Counted from the stretch's first letter, positions 1-6,745 are shown. The stretch is 17,255 bases of DNA from Methanobacteriota archaeon (GCA_015662385.1 DQUH01000060.1:1-17255), one strand, 5' to 3'. The notes: generated by a model from the sequence alone, not told the origin. Numbers and translations are program-made.

Positions 1-277
1 CAAGACCTATCTCGCCGACCGCTACAACACAATCGCGGTTTAGAAAGGCGGATAGCTTGTCAATCTCAGTTTCTGGAAGTTTCAGGGCGAACTCGGGGTG
101 AATCCCCACCGCCGCGTGAACGATATCGTAGGTTTCGGCAAGTTCGACACAGCGTTCCGCCGTTCCAATGTCCTCCGCGTTTGTGACGATCATACCAACG
201 CCCAGCTCCTTTGACTTGCGCACAGTGGACTCCGGATCGTCCACAGCGTAGAGGTGGCAGTGAACGTCAGAGAGCAT
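1..277 (-). CDS. TatD-family metal-dependent hydrolase (partial, C-terminus outside window)
   Basis: Reading leftward from ATG at 277, the first 92 codons are open to the window edge. The protein begins MLSDVHCHL, the D-x-H-x-H type metal-binding start of the TatD / amidohydrolase-like superfamily. It continues with a VGIHPE motif and ends with AVGEIGL, the conserved strand carrying a metal-ligand Glu in TatD DNases. Family members are cytoplasmic metal-dependent 3'-5' exonucleases or related hydrolases; the substrate here cannot be told. The gene is divergent from the methyltransferase gene at 307, with 29 bases between start codons. About two thirds of the usual length is missing because of the window edge, not because of a visible lesion. 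Confidence 0.85.
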   Translation of the reverse strand, partial: MLSDVHCHLYAVDDPESTVRKSKELGVGMIVTNAEDIGTAERCVELAETYDIVHAAVGIHPEFALKLPETEIDKLSAFLNRDCVVAVGEIGL

Positions 278-308
278 AATAAGATGATTGTGCGAGAACG
301 ATTATTAT
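276..308. promoter_or_regulatory. Interlocked divergent promoters of the TatD-like and Trm14-like genes
   Basis: The same 7-mer ATAATAA occurs at 276-282 on the plus strand and at 302-308 on the minus strand. Each lies centred 28 bases before the start codon on its own strand, where an archaeal TATA box would sit for a leaderless mRNA. Each also overlaps the start codon of the opposite gene. The motif is AT-rich but weak, so the promoter assignment is inferred from spacing and symmetry. Confidence 0.4.
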
Positions 309-1434
309 GGATATCCTCCTGACCACGATGGTGGGATTGGAAGACGTGGTGCTCAACGAGTTAGAAAACGACTTCGGGTTGCGGGGAGAGAAACTAAGAA
401 ACGGGAGGGTGGTTGTAAAGGGGGACCCGGAAGACGTGGTGCGCCTTTCGTATTCTGGCAGAACCTTCGAGCGTGTGATGGTCCTGCTGGCGGTGGAGGA
501 AGGGGTGGAAAAGTTAGACGACGTTTACAGGGCTGTGTTTTCCGCTCCCCTCGGCGAGTATTTTTGCCCGGACTTGACGTTTGCATGCAGATCTGACCGC
601 ATGGGTGAACACCCTTTCACGTCACTGGACATAGAAAGAACCGCCGGTCAGGCGGTGGTGGATCATTTTATGAATGCCACGGGAAAACGCATCAAGGCAA
701 ACCTGGAGGACCCCGACGTTATCGTAAGGGCAGACCTGGACGGCGACGTTCTGTACATCGCACTGGATGCCACAGGGTACAACGCGATGCATAAAAGGGG
801 GTACCGTGTTTACGACCACCCGGCATCGCTCAACACCACCCTTGCATCTGCACTGATACGCGTGGGGAAATGGAGCGAGGAGAAAAAGCTGCTCGACCCC
901 TTTGCCGGAGGTGGCACCATACCCATTGAAGCTGCCCTCTACGCCAGGAAAGTTCCTTGGTTCAGGTATAGAAGCTTCCTGTTTGAACGTAGCGGGATCA
1001 TAGATGCCGAAGTGGTGAGAAACGTGAAAGAAGAACTTTTATCGGAAGTCAGGGACACAAGAATACGTGCAACCGGCGTGGAAAAGTATGGGAAACACGT
1101 GGCGGGCGCACGAAAGAACGCTGAAAGTGCTGGTGTAGAGGATACTGTAACTTTCAAGGTGGGGGATGCGAGCAAAATAGACGTAGATGCAGACATCATC
1201 GTAACAAATCCGCCCTATGGGCAACGAATAGCCCGCCCAAAGGTAGTCAGCGAGCTCTATTACAAATTTGCGGAAAGCGCTGCGGAGAGAAACATCCCGA
1301 AAATAACAACCGTTACGAGCAGGTGGAAGTGGATGGAGGACGCACTGCAACAGGCAGGGTACAAGATAAAAAAGAATTTCTTCGTGCTCTACGGAAAACT
1401 GCACACCCGCGTCATTGTTGCTGTGCTCGGGTGA
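307..1434 (+). CDS. THUMP-domain SAM-dependent tRNA guanine-N2 methyltransferase (Trm14/RlmL-like)
   Basis: This 375-residue protein has an N-terminal ferredoxin-like/THUMP region (about residues 1-155) and a C-terminal Rossmann-type methyltransferase domain. The SAM-binding motif DPFAGGGT is at 197-204 and the catalytic TNPPYG motif at 300-305. NPPY, rather than the DPPY of archaeal Trm11/TrmG10, favours the COG0116 group, which contains Trm14 (m2G6 of tRNA) and bacterial RlmL. The THUMP domain binds the RNA acceptor end and the C-terminal domain methylates a guanine N2. The ATG at 307 fits a leaderless start 28 bases from an AT-rich box. The last 23 bases overlap the 3' end of the convergent TPI gene. 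The exact target guanine is inferred, not shown. Confidence 0.85.
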   Translation: MDILLTTMVGLEDVVLNELENDFGLRGEKLRNGRVVVKGDPEDVVRLSYSGRTFERVMVLLAVEEGVEKLDDVYRAVFSAPLGEYFCPDLTFACRSDRMGEHPFTSLDIERTAGQAVVDHFMNATGKRIKANLEDPDVIVRADLDGDVLYIALDATGYNAMHKRGYRVYDHPASLNTTLASALIRVGKWSEEKKLLDPFAGGGTIPIEAALYARKVPWFRYRSFLFERSGIIDAEVVRNVKEELLSEVRDTRIRATGVEKYGKHVAGARKNAESAGVEDTVTFKVGDASKIDVDADIIVTNPPYGQRIARPKVVSELYYKFAESAAERNIPKITTVTSRWKWMEDALQQAGYKIKKNFFVLYGKLHTRVIVAVLG

Positions 1435-2083
1435 ACCCTTCAACCAGTGAGAGCATTGCGCCGTACGGATCTTTCGCTTTCACAACGCCCGAGGCAACAA
1501 GCACGCCCTGTGCTCCAAGCTCCACTGCTCTCCGCACGTCCTCAGAGGTTTTCACCCCTGCTCCCACCAGAACGGGCACAGATACAGCTTCCACGCTTTT
1601 CCGGATGACGTCTGGCTTTGCCCGGGAAACGGACACGTTCGTACCTATGAGCTCCGGGGGTTCAACGGCAACGGCGTTCGGCTGTAGCTCGGACACCGCG
1701 CGGGCAACGGGTTCGTCGGGCGCGCAGGCGATTACCTCCATCCCGAGCTCCCTTGAACGCTGGATGACGTATTCCACCCACGAGAAGTTAACCTGGCGCT
1801 CCGAATGGTTGATCAGGGTACCGTCCACGCCCCACTCCGCAAGCATCTCCAGCAGGACAGAACCCGTGTGTGCGCCCGGCCGGTAGGCGTCTACGTGCTG
1901 GGCGTAAACAGGGATGTCCACCGCTTCACGAACCTTCACGATGTCAACAGCGTTTGGGGCAACTATCACGCTGGCTCCCGTCTCATCCCTTACCTTTTCA
2001 GCCTCCAACGCGAGCTCCACCGCTTTCTTGCCCATGGACTGGGGATAAGCCTTGAAGTTCACAACAAGTACAGGTAGCTCCAT
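1412..2083 (-). CDS. tpiA: Triosephosphate isomerase
   Basis: The 223-residue product matches the short archaeal TPI length. It interconverts dihydroxyacetone phosphate and glyceraldehyde-3-phosphate in the cytoplasm. Visible family landmarks are VNFKAY with Asn9 and Lys11, AQHVD near 61-65, LINHSER with the electrophilic His93, the EPPELIGT segment with the base Glu141, and phosphate-binding glycine motifs VGAG (173-176) and VASG (196-199). The frame stays open upstream to 2266, but ATG 2083 is chosen because TPI homology begins there and because a TATA box lies 27.5 bases upstream, giving a leaderless mRNA. The gene is divergent from the PfkB kinase with one shared box, and its 3' end overlaps the convergent methyltransferase gene by 23 bases. 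Its product is the substrate of the nearby GAPOR. Confidence 0.95.
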   Translation of the reverse strand: MELPVLVVNFKAYPQSMGKKAVELALEAEKVRDETGASVIVAPNAVDIVKVREAVDIPVYAQHVDAYRPGAHTGSVLLEMLAEWGVDGTLINHSERQVNFSWVEYVIQRSRELGMEVIACAPDEPVARAVSELQPNAVAVEPPELIGTNVSVSRAKPDVIRKSVEAVSVPVLVGAGVKTSEDVRRAVELGAQGVLVASGVVKAKDPYGAMLSLVEGFTRAQQQ

Positions 2084-2105
2084 GTACAAACCAACCTGCA
2101 ACCAA

Positions 2106-2114
2106 TATTTTAAT
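2106..2114. promoter_or_regulatory. Shared bidirectional TATA box for tpiA and the PfkB kinase
   Basis: The AT-only stretch TATTTTAAT lies at the middle of the 55-base gap between start codons at 2083 (minus) and 2139 (plus). It is near-palindromic (core ATTTTAAT, centre 2110.5), placing it 27.5 and 28.5 bases from the two start codons. There is no other convincing box and no Shine-Dalgarno sequence before either start. Leaderless transcription in both directions from one box is inferred. Confidence 0.65.
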
Positions 2115-2138
2115 GTATCCCTGGCACCTATCCCTTCT

Positions 2139-3008
2139 ATGGAGGTTAGTGTTGCCGGTGATGTGAACCCGGACCTGTTGTACCTCGTGGACAGCTTCCC
2201 CGAGGTCGACAGCCAAGAGATCGCAAGATCCTTTACACTGAAACTTGGAGGGAGTGCCGCGAACACTGCGTACGCCCTTGCAAAGCTCGGTGCAAAGGTG
2301 CATTTCTACGGAGCCGTGGGCAGGGATATGCTGGGGGATTTTTGTGAGTCTGAGCTGAAGTCGGCAGGCGTCCACACACATATGGTGAAAGTGGATGCCC
2401 CTACCGGTACAACCTCTGCAGTAGAATGGGAGGGTACAAGGACTATGTTCACGTACAGGGGTGCGAACGAATTCTTGGACAGATACCACATCACACCAAG
2501 GGGGTCCTGGCTGCACATCTCTGGCTACTGGCACCTTGAAAGGCTCCGCCCCCACATCGGAGAACTACTAAGATCCGCCAAAGACCGGGGACTGGTAACG
2601 TCTTTCGACGTGGGTTCGTGGAGTAAAGATTGGGGGGAAGCGAAGTACATATTAAACGCGATACGGAAAGGTTATCTTGATTATCTCTTCGTAAACGAGC
2701 GGGAAATTGTGGAGTTGACGGGCAGAGAACTGGAGACCGCTGTGGAGATGCTGAGAAAATACACCACCATAGGGCTACATATGGGGCGGAAGGGTGCAAA
2801 GATCATCGGAAAAGATTTCGTGGTCTATACGCCCGCAGTGGAAGGTATCACCGTGAGGTACACCACGGGGGCGGGGGATACCTGGAACGCGGGCTTCATA
2901 TGGGGCTTTTTAAGAACCGGCGATATCAGGAAGGCAGCGGAAATAGCCATGGTTATTGTGGAGGGTTACGTGGAAAAAGGGGTGGTTCTCACCCCTTCAG
3001 AACTGTAG
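2139..3008 (+). CDS. PfkB (ribokinase)-family carbohydrate kinase
   Basis: The 289-residue protein shows the two PfkB signatures. The N-terminal one is LKLGGSAANTAYALAKLG followed by FYGAVGRD (about 35-63). The C-terminal one is TTGAGDTWNAGF (242-253), where Asp247 is the expected catalytic base and the GAGD turn forms the anion hole. Members phosphorylate a sugar hydroxyl with ATP; substrates include fructose-6-phosphate, fructose, KDG and nucleosides. Position between TPI and GAPOR suggests a glycolytic substrate such as fructose-6-phosphate, but sequence alone does not decide. The frame is open from 2052, yet ATG 2139 fits both the family start and the TATA spacing of 28.5 bases. The final 20 bases overlap the convergent GAPOR gene, within which a hairpin lies. 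Confidence 0.88.
   Translation: MEVSVAGDVNPDLLYLVDSFPEVDSQEIARSFTLKLGGSAANTAYALAKLGAKVHFYGAVGRDMLGDFCESELKSAGVHTHMVKVDAPTGTTSAVEWEGTRTMFTYRGANEFLDRYHITPRGSWLHISGYWHLERLRPHIGELLRSAKDRGLVTSFDVGSWSKDWGEAKYILNAIRKGYLDYLFVNEREIVELTGRELETAVEMLRKYTTIGLHMGRKGAKIIGKDFVVYTPAVEGITVRYTTGAGDTWNAGFIWGFLRTGDIRKAAEIAMVIVEGYVEKGVVLTPSEL
2977..2997. terminator. Hairpin in the overlap of convergent PfkB and GAPOR genes
   Basis: A perfect 8-bp inverted repeat, AAGGGGTG and CACCCCTT, has a 5-base loop. It lies mostly in the 20-base coding overlap and covers the GAPOR stop codon (2989-2991). Position suggests a transcription end signal for both strands. Archaeal termination usually relies on T-runs, which are only modest here, so the role is inferred. 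Confidence 0.4.
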
Positions 3009-4794
3009 ACCTTGCGTGGGAGATCCCTCTGCGGACTTCCTGAATATATTCCTTTATCCCCTCGTCTTTTGAGAGCTTTTCTGCCCAATCGCTCTGCTTA
3101 TGTAATCTGGCAAAGGCGACGAGCAAGTCCCTGGCACGCTGGCTCTCAGGGGGCTGGGCAATGGACTCCGCCGCGCGCTGGTATTGGGAGATTTTAACTG
3201 CGAGGCACTCTATTTCGAGACCTATCTTGATGTTGTAGTACTTCTCGTAAGCAGTAGAGAGCGCACCCTCCGCCCACTTGCGGTGGAACCGGCAGAAACC
3301 AGCGTTCTCAATCATTAGCTCCGCGTGGAAACGGCCCCATACTTTCACACCCAGGTCGAAGGGCGAAAGCCACTCCGACCCGTAGTACGTCATGAACTTG
3401 CCGTAGAGGGGGAGGGGTATCAGGAAACCGGGCACCCAGTACTGGGGGGGGACGAGTTCGCCCTCAGAACCGAAAGGCATGTAAACGCCGATGTCCCTTG
3501 CTTCTGGCTTCACCGCGTTAGCCCCCCTACGTATGCCCCGGGAAAGCTGTGGTAAGCTGCCCCTTGCAAGAGCCATGAGGATTTCCTTCACAGAACTTGC
3601 CTGCACATCCTCGTCAACTTCGAAAGGCTTAAGCGTAGTCTTTCCGACACCGTCTAGCTTTAACATCCCCCTGTCCCTGAGCTCCAACGCCCACGCTACA
3701 ACGTTACCCACTTCGATTGCATCAAAACCCAAAGAATCCGCCAAATGCACGATCTCCGATATCTTGTCTATCTCGAACACACCTAGCTGAGCACCTAGCG
3801 CGGTAATTGGTTCGTAATCTAACTTCTTCGAGCCGAACATTTTCTTGCAGACCGCAGCACATTTTTCCCCACAGGTCTTCGAGCGGATTGAACCGTCTTT
3901 AAACAGCTTGCGGAGGTGTTCCACCGCCGGCAATATTTTTTCCTCCCACAGCCTCTGGCGATCGGCATCGCTCATGTAAATCGTCTGCCAGTTATAAGCG
4001 GGAAGGGTAGTTCGGAGGTGTGCCCAGTTGAGAACGGTCCCCCCGAGCCCGTCCTTTTCGGAAAAGCGGTATTTAGCAGTGCTTTTCGCAACAGCTTGCA
4101 AGTAGCCCTCGCCAGTAACGTTCTCGACAAGCTTCTTGAAACCGTCCGGGTCTGTGAACGCCGGTGCAGCATCCCCGCCAAGCACGAGAGCGTACACGTT
4201 GTGGGCCCGTACCATCACAGATCCGGCTCCCCCGCGCCCGAAAAGGTCTGGCACCCCCATTTCTGGGTCCACAGATACAAGCGCACCGTAGTCTGTGTTC
4301 TTCGATGCTGCGCCTGCGACCACCGCACGGAAAGGCGTACCGCCAAAAACATCTTGAAGCTCCTTCCGCAGGAAAGCGTCGAACTCAAAAACGCTGTTGA
4401 TCACGTCTTCAAAATCGCTGAGCTCAAACACGTGGAGCGTAGTGCCCTCGGAGTCTCCTTTCACCGCCACCACGGACGGCACTTCCGTCCTGCCCACCAG
4501 CGTAACGGCGGTATCGCCGGTTAGGGAAATGTACCTCCCGAGGTTGCCGGCGGAAGATACAAAGAATCCGCCTGTCACGGGGGATTTGAAGGAGACTACT
4601 CCCCTGTTCCCACCTTGAACTTCCGGGTGCGCAAAGGGCCCCGCCGCGAAAACCAGGGCGTTCTTTGGATCGTAGGGGTCCAGCCCATAACTGCGGTACT
4701 CGTCAAAGTGGATCTTTATCCCAGCGTCCACCGCACCGGACGCGGTCATCCTCAACTCCTTCAGCCGTTTCTTCGCGAGGTCAACGACGATCAT
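2989..4794 (-). CDS. gor: Glyceraldehyde-3-phosphate:ferredoxin oxidoreductase, AOR family tungstoenzyme
   Basis: The 601-residue protein belongs to the aldehyde ferredoxin oxidoreductase family. The segments YGLDPYDPKN (about 36-45) and GRGGAGSVMVRAHNV (186-200) resemble Pyrococcus GAPOR as I remember it, more than generic AORs. GAPOR oxidises glyceraldehyde-3-phosphate to 3-phosphoglycerate with ferredoxin, using a tungstopterin and a 4Fe-4S cluster. Likely cluster cysteines are Cys308, Cys312 and Cys316 (CGEKCAAVC) with Cys501. The ATG at 4794 is leaderless by spacing (24.5 bases from the TATA centre). The gene is divergent from the kinase-like gene at 4843 and convergent with the PfkB kinase. 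TPI next door supplies the substrate. Length is close to, slightly below, the roughly 650 residues I recall for GAPOR. A different AOR subfamily remains possible. Confidence 0.83.
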   Translation of the reverse strand: MIVVDLAKKRLKELRMTASGAVDAGIKIHFDEYRSYGLDPYDPKNALVFAAGPFAHPEVQGGNRGVVSFKSPVTGGFFVSSAGNLGRYISLTGDTAVTLVGRTEVPSVVAVKGDSEGTTLHVFELSDFEDVINSVFEFDAFLRKELQDVFGGTPFRAVVAGAASKNTDYGALVSVDPEMGVPDLFGRGGAGSVMVRAHNVYALVLGGDAAPAFTDPDGFKKLVENVTGEGYLQAVAKSTAKYRFSEKDGLGGTVLNWAHLRTTLPAYNWQTIYMSDADRQRLWEEKILPAVEHLRKLFKDGSIRSKTCGEKCAAVCKKMFGSKKLDYEPITALGAQLGVFEIDKISEIVHLADSLGFDAIEVGNVVAWALELRDRGMLKLDGVGKTTLKPFEVDEDVQASSVKEILMALARGSLPQLSRGIRRGANAVKPEARDIGVYMPFGSEGELVPPQYWVPGFLIPLPLYGKFMTYYGSEWLSPFDLGVKVWGRFHAELMIENAGFCRFHRKWAEGALSTAYEKYYNIKIGLEIECLAVKISQYQRAAESIAQPPESQRARDLLVAFARLHKQSDWAEKLSKDEGIKEYIQEVRRGISHARSTVLKG

Positions 4795-4812
4795 GCTACT
4801 ACAATGCAGGCG

Positions 4813-4824
4813 TTATTTAAATAT
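4813..4824. promoter_or_regulatory. Palindromic shared TATA box for GAPOR and the cytidylate-kinase-like gene
   Basis: TATTTAAATA (4814-4823) is a perfect palindrome with centre 4818.5, exactly the midpoint between the start codons at 4794 (minus) and 4843 (plus). It is 24.5 bases from each. The gap is 48 bases, with no second box and no purine-rich BRE on only one side, so the core gives no obvious direction. Both genes would be leaderless. Confidence 0.75.
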
Positions 4825-4842
4825 GGTGCCCACCGTTCAAAT

Positions 4843-5568
4843 ATGCCCGACGTGTTGGGGGACTTCGTGGAAGCGGTGGTTTCAGAAACGGGCGCATATC
4901 CCGTGATCGCCTTCGGATCGGGTCTGCACGGTTCAGGCAGGAGCTACCTGGCGAGAATGGTTTGCGAGAAATTCAGAAACGCTGGCGTACCCGTGGATAA
5001 AGTGTCCGTGGGTGAAATATTTAGGCGGTTAGCGGAAGAACACGGAATAACAATAGGCGAATTTGCAGGACTCCAGGCGGAAGACCCTGAAAAATTCTAC
5101 GCCTTGAACGTTTCCGTGGATAAAAAGATACACGAACTCCTACAAGAAAAAAGTCAAAATAGCGCGGTGGTTGTAGACTCGAACCTGGCAGCGTACCACG
5201 CCTGCACCCCAAATACCTACGCCATACTTGTGTACGCAAGACCGGAAATCGTGGGTGAGAGAGTATATAGGGCACGCCGGAAAGCAGAGAACTCCTTCAA
5301 GTCTCCCGCCGACGCCCTCAAACATATGATACTGAGGACACAGAACGATATCCGGCTTTACAGGGAGCTATCGTCCATTGCCAGGGATAATTTCTGGAAA
5401 ATGGTGTACAGGATCGCCGCAAAAGACATGGGTAAGAACTTGGAAACAATCCTTGGCGGTAAAATACCAAAAAGTCCGTTCTTTCACGGAACCGTTGATA
5501 ACAGCGGGCCTCCGGAAAAATCGTGGGAAGATGTGGAGAGGTTGATTAAAGCGCAGCTTGAAAGGTGA
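4843..5568 (+). CDS. Cytidylate-kinase-like P-loop protein
   Basis: This 241-residue protein has an N-terminal P-loop GLHGSGRS (27-34). A segment VSVGEIFRRLAEEHGITIGEF follows, in two runs VSVGEIFRRLAEEH and GITIGEF, which strongly resembles the NMP-binding region of archaeal CMP kinase (COG1102). Then come a strand AVVVDSNLAAY where the family has a GRLA-type motif, and an arginine-rich lid-like RVYRARRKAE. CMP kinases phosphorylate (d)CMP with ATP. Two deviations stand out: the Walker A Lys is Arg33, and the NMP-site GR is replaced by SN. The protein is also longer than the roughly 180 residues usual for the family, with an extra C-terminal 50 or so. It may be an active divergent kinase or a nucleotide-binding relative. 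ATG 4843 is chosen from the TATA spacing; the open frame upstream lies antisense to GAPOR. Confidence 0.65.
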   Translation: MPDVLGDFVEAVVSETGAYPVIAFGSGLHGSGRSYLARMVCEKFRNAGVPVDKVSVGEIFRRLAEEHGITIGEFAGLQAEDPEKFYALNVSVDKKIHELLQEKSQNSAVVVDSNLAAYHACTPNTYAILVYARPEIVGERVYRARRKAENSFKSPADALKHMILRTQNDIRLYRELSSIARDNFWKMVYRIAAKDMGKNLETILGGKIPKSPFFHGTVDNSGPPEKSWEDVERLIKAQLER

Positions 5569-5583
5569 CCGCCAAGCCAAGGG

Positions 5584-5590
5584 TTTTATA
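5584..5590 (+). promoter_or_regulatory. TATA box of the CorA-type gene
   Basis: TTTTATA is centred at 5587, 27 bases before the GTG at 5614, inside a 45-base gap after the upstream stop codon. This supports a leaderless mRNA with a GTG start. Confidence 0.6.
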
Positions 5591-5613
5591 CGTAATGGTG
5601 GGTTTTTCTATCC

Positions 5614-6471
5614 GTGCCCCGGAGCAAAAAGATCGGAGAAGTCATTTACTACATCACAACAAGCACCGAGAGAATCGGAGAAAAACTGGCCCGCTTTTCC
5701 TTGCCGGGAGAGCAAATAGAGCAGATATGGGTTGAAGAAGACGTCCCCGACGTGTATTTCATAGAAGGCGCCCTCGTGCTAGACCTTAACTTCATGGACG
5801 AGCGAACGCTCATAGCCATAAAGAGGAACACTGTGGCGGTTGTAGCTGAAAAAGAGACAGAGCTCCTAAAATGGATCCGCAATGCCATAAAGAAAAGGAG
5901 GATGTTCTTAAACAACCCGGGAAGCTTTGCCTACAGGGCAATAAAGAAACAACTAGACATCATTCACGATAGGATCTCAAAGATACAAAGGATAGTTACA
6001 AAAGTAGAACGAAGCATGGCAAAAAACCTGCGTTCAGAGGATGCCGACAACGTAATTAAAATATACGACGTTCTCATTCAGCTGTATGACGTCAGGAGGG
6101 AGCTGGCCTACTTCTGGAAGGTGCTGATGAAGCTCAAGCGGACACCGTACCTCAAAAACGAAGAGGTGGAAGACATAAAAGGCGACGTCCACGAAGTGCT
6201 TTCGTTTGTCAACCTCACCATAAAATCAGCAAACTCAATCCTTGACCTTCACGACCGCGCGCTGTCCATGGAGCTTAACCTGCTTATAAAGCGATTAACT
6301 GCAATTTCCATAATTCTGGCGGTAATAACGATCGTTACCGGTATATACGGGATGAACTTCAAATACCTGCCGCTTGCAGACCACCCTTACGGTTTCTGGA
6401 TAGTCAACGGTTTAATGCTTGTTCTCTACGCTGGAATGTGGTGGTGGTTCAAACGGATTGGATGGATGTAG
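5614..6471 (+). CDS. corA: CorA-type divalent cation transporter
   Basis: The 285-residue protein has a soluble N-terminal domain, a long charged helical region (about 105-225) and two C-terminal membrane segments (about 229-247 and 261-279). The signature YGMNF with Gly-Met-Asn at 246-248 ends the first membrane helix, as in CorA Mg2+/Co2+ channels, which work as pentamers in the cytoplasmic membrane. The family also includes nickel, cobalt and zinc transporters, so the ion is not settled. The C-terminus is rich in Trp and basic residues (WWWFKRIGWM), consistent with a cytoplasmic tail at the membrane interface. The start is GTG at 5614, supported by a TATA box 27 bases upstream; no ATG precedes the homologous region. 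It faces the tRNA-Asp gene, 12 bases away. Confidence 0.92.
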   Translation: MPRSKKIGEVIYYITTSTERIGEKLARFSLPGEQIEQIWVEEDVPDVYFIEGALVLDLNFMDERTLIAIKRNTVAVVAEKETELLKWIRNAIKKRRMFLNNPGSFAYRAIKKQLDIIHDRISKIQRIVTKVERSMAKNLRSEDADNVIKIYDVLIQLYDVRRELAYFWKVLMKLKRTPYLKNEEVEDIKGDVHEVLSFVNLTIKSANSILDLHDRALSMELNLLIKRLTAISIILAVITIVTGIYGMNFKYLPLADHPYGFWIVNGLMLVLYAGMWWWFKRIGWM

Positions 6472-6483
6472 AATAATGAGGAG

Positions 6484-6557
6484 CGCCCGAGCCGGGATTT
6501 GAACCCGGGTCGCGGGCTCGACAGGCCCGCATGCTAACCTGGCTACACCACTCGGGC
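6484..6557 (-). tRNA. tRNA-Asp (anticodon GUC)
   Basis: On the minus strand the cloverleaf folds by eye. The acceptor pairs GCCCGAG with CTCGGGC. The D stem is GTGT/GCAT with two wobble pairs. The anticodon stem pairs CGGGC with GCCCG around loop CTGTCGA, giving anticodon GTC. The T stem CCGGG/CCCGG encloses TTCAAAT. Discriminator base is G; CCA is not encoded and there is no intron. The strong GC stems fit a thermophile. It lies about 30 bases downstream of the 5S rRNA gene and has no clear box of its own, so co-transcription with 5S is likely. Confidence 0.95.
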
Positions 6558-6587
6558 ACCAGACACCCAAACTTAATGAAAATAAAT

Positions 6588-6709
6588 GGGTGGCAGCGCC
6601 GGGCCTTTCCCAGGTCCGAGGGGACCCAGTACCAGGCCCATCGCTGGCGGGCTTAACTTCCGGGTTCGGGATGAGACCGGGTGTTTCCCCGCCGCTGTGG
6701 CCGCCAACC
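6588..6709 (-). rRNA. rrf: 5S ribosomal RNA
   Basis: The minus strand carries the universal 5S core, CATCCCGAACCCGG followed by AAGTTAAGCCC, inside a molecule of about 122 bases. The ends pair through TGGCGG near the 5' end and CTGCCA near the 3' end. Ends are estimated to within a few bases. No 16S or 23S sequence is in the window, so this 5S gene is detached from a large rRNA operon at least on this side; it is followed by tRNA-Asp. Confidence 0.93.
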
Positions 6710-6733
6710 CAATATTACTTTTCAATCATAACA

Positions 6734-6741
6734 GTTAAAAA
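6734..6741 (-). promoter_or_regulatory. TATA box of the 5S rRNA - tRNA-Asp unit
   Basis: TTTTTAAC on the minus strand is centred about 28 bases before the predicted 5S 5' end. It falls between the TBP stop codon (6746-6748) and the 5S gene, giving the stable RNAs their own promoter. Confidence 0.55.
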
Positions 6742-6745
6742 GATA

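Noticed and set aside
2052..2138. N-terminal extension of the PfkB kinase by 29 residues
   Set aside because: The extra residues lie antisense to TPI and across the TATA box; the family start matches ATG 2139.
2084..2266. N-terminal extension of TPI by 61 residues
   Set aside because: It would run through the PfkB start and the shared promoter, and TPI homology begins at ATG 2083.
4615..4842. N-terminal extension of the cytidylate-kinase-like gene
   Set aside because: It is antisense to GAPOR and covers the palindromic box; homology starts near the P-loop after ATG 4843.
6484..6557. Intron or split structure in the tRNA
   Set aside because: The cloverleaf closes without insertion; the anticodon loop is seven bases.
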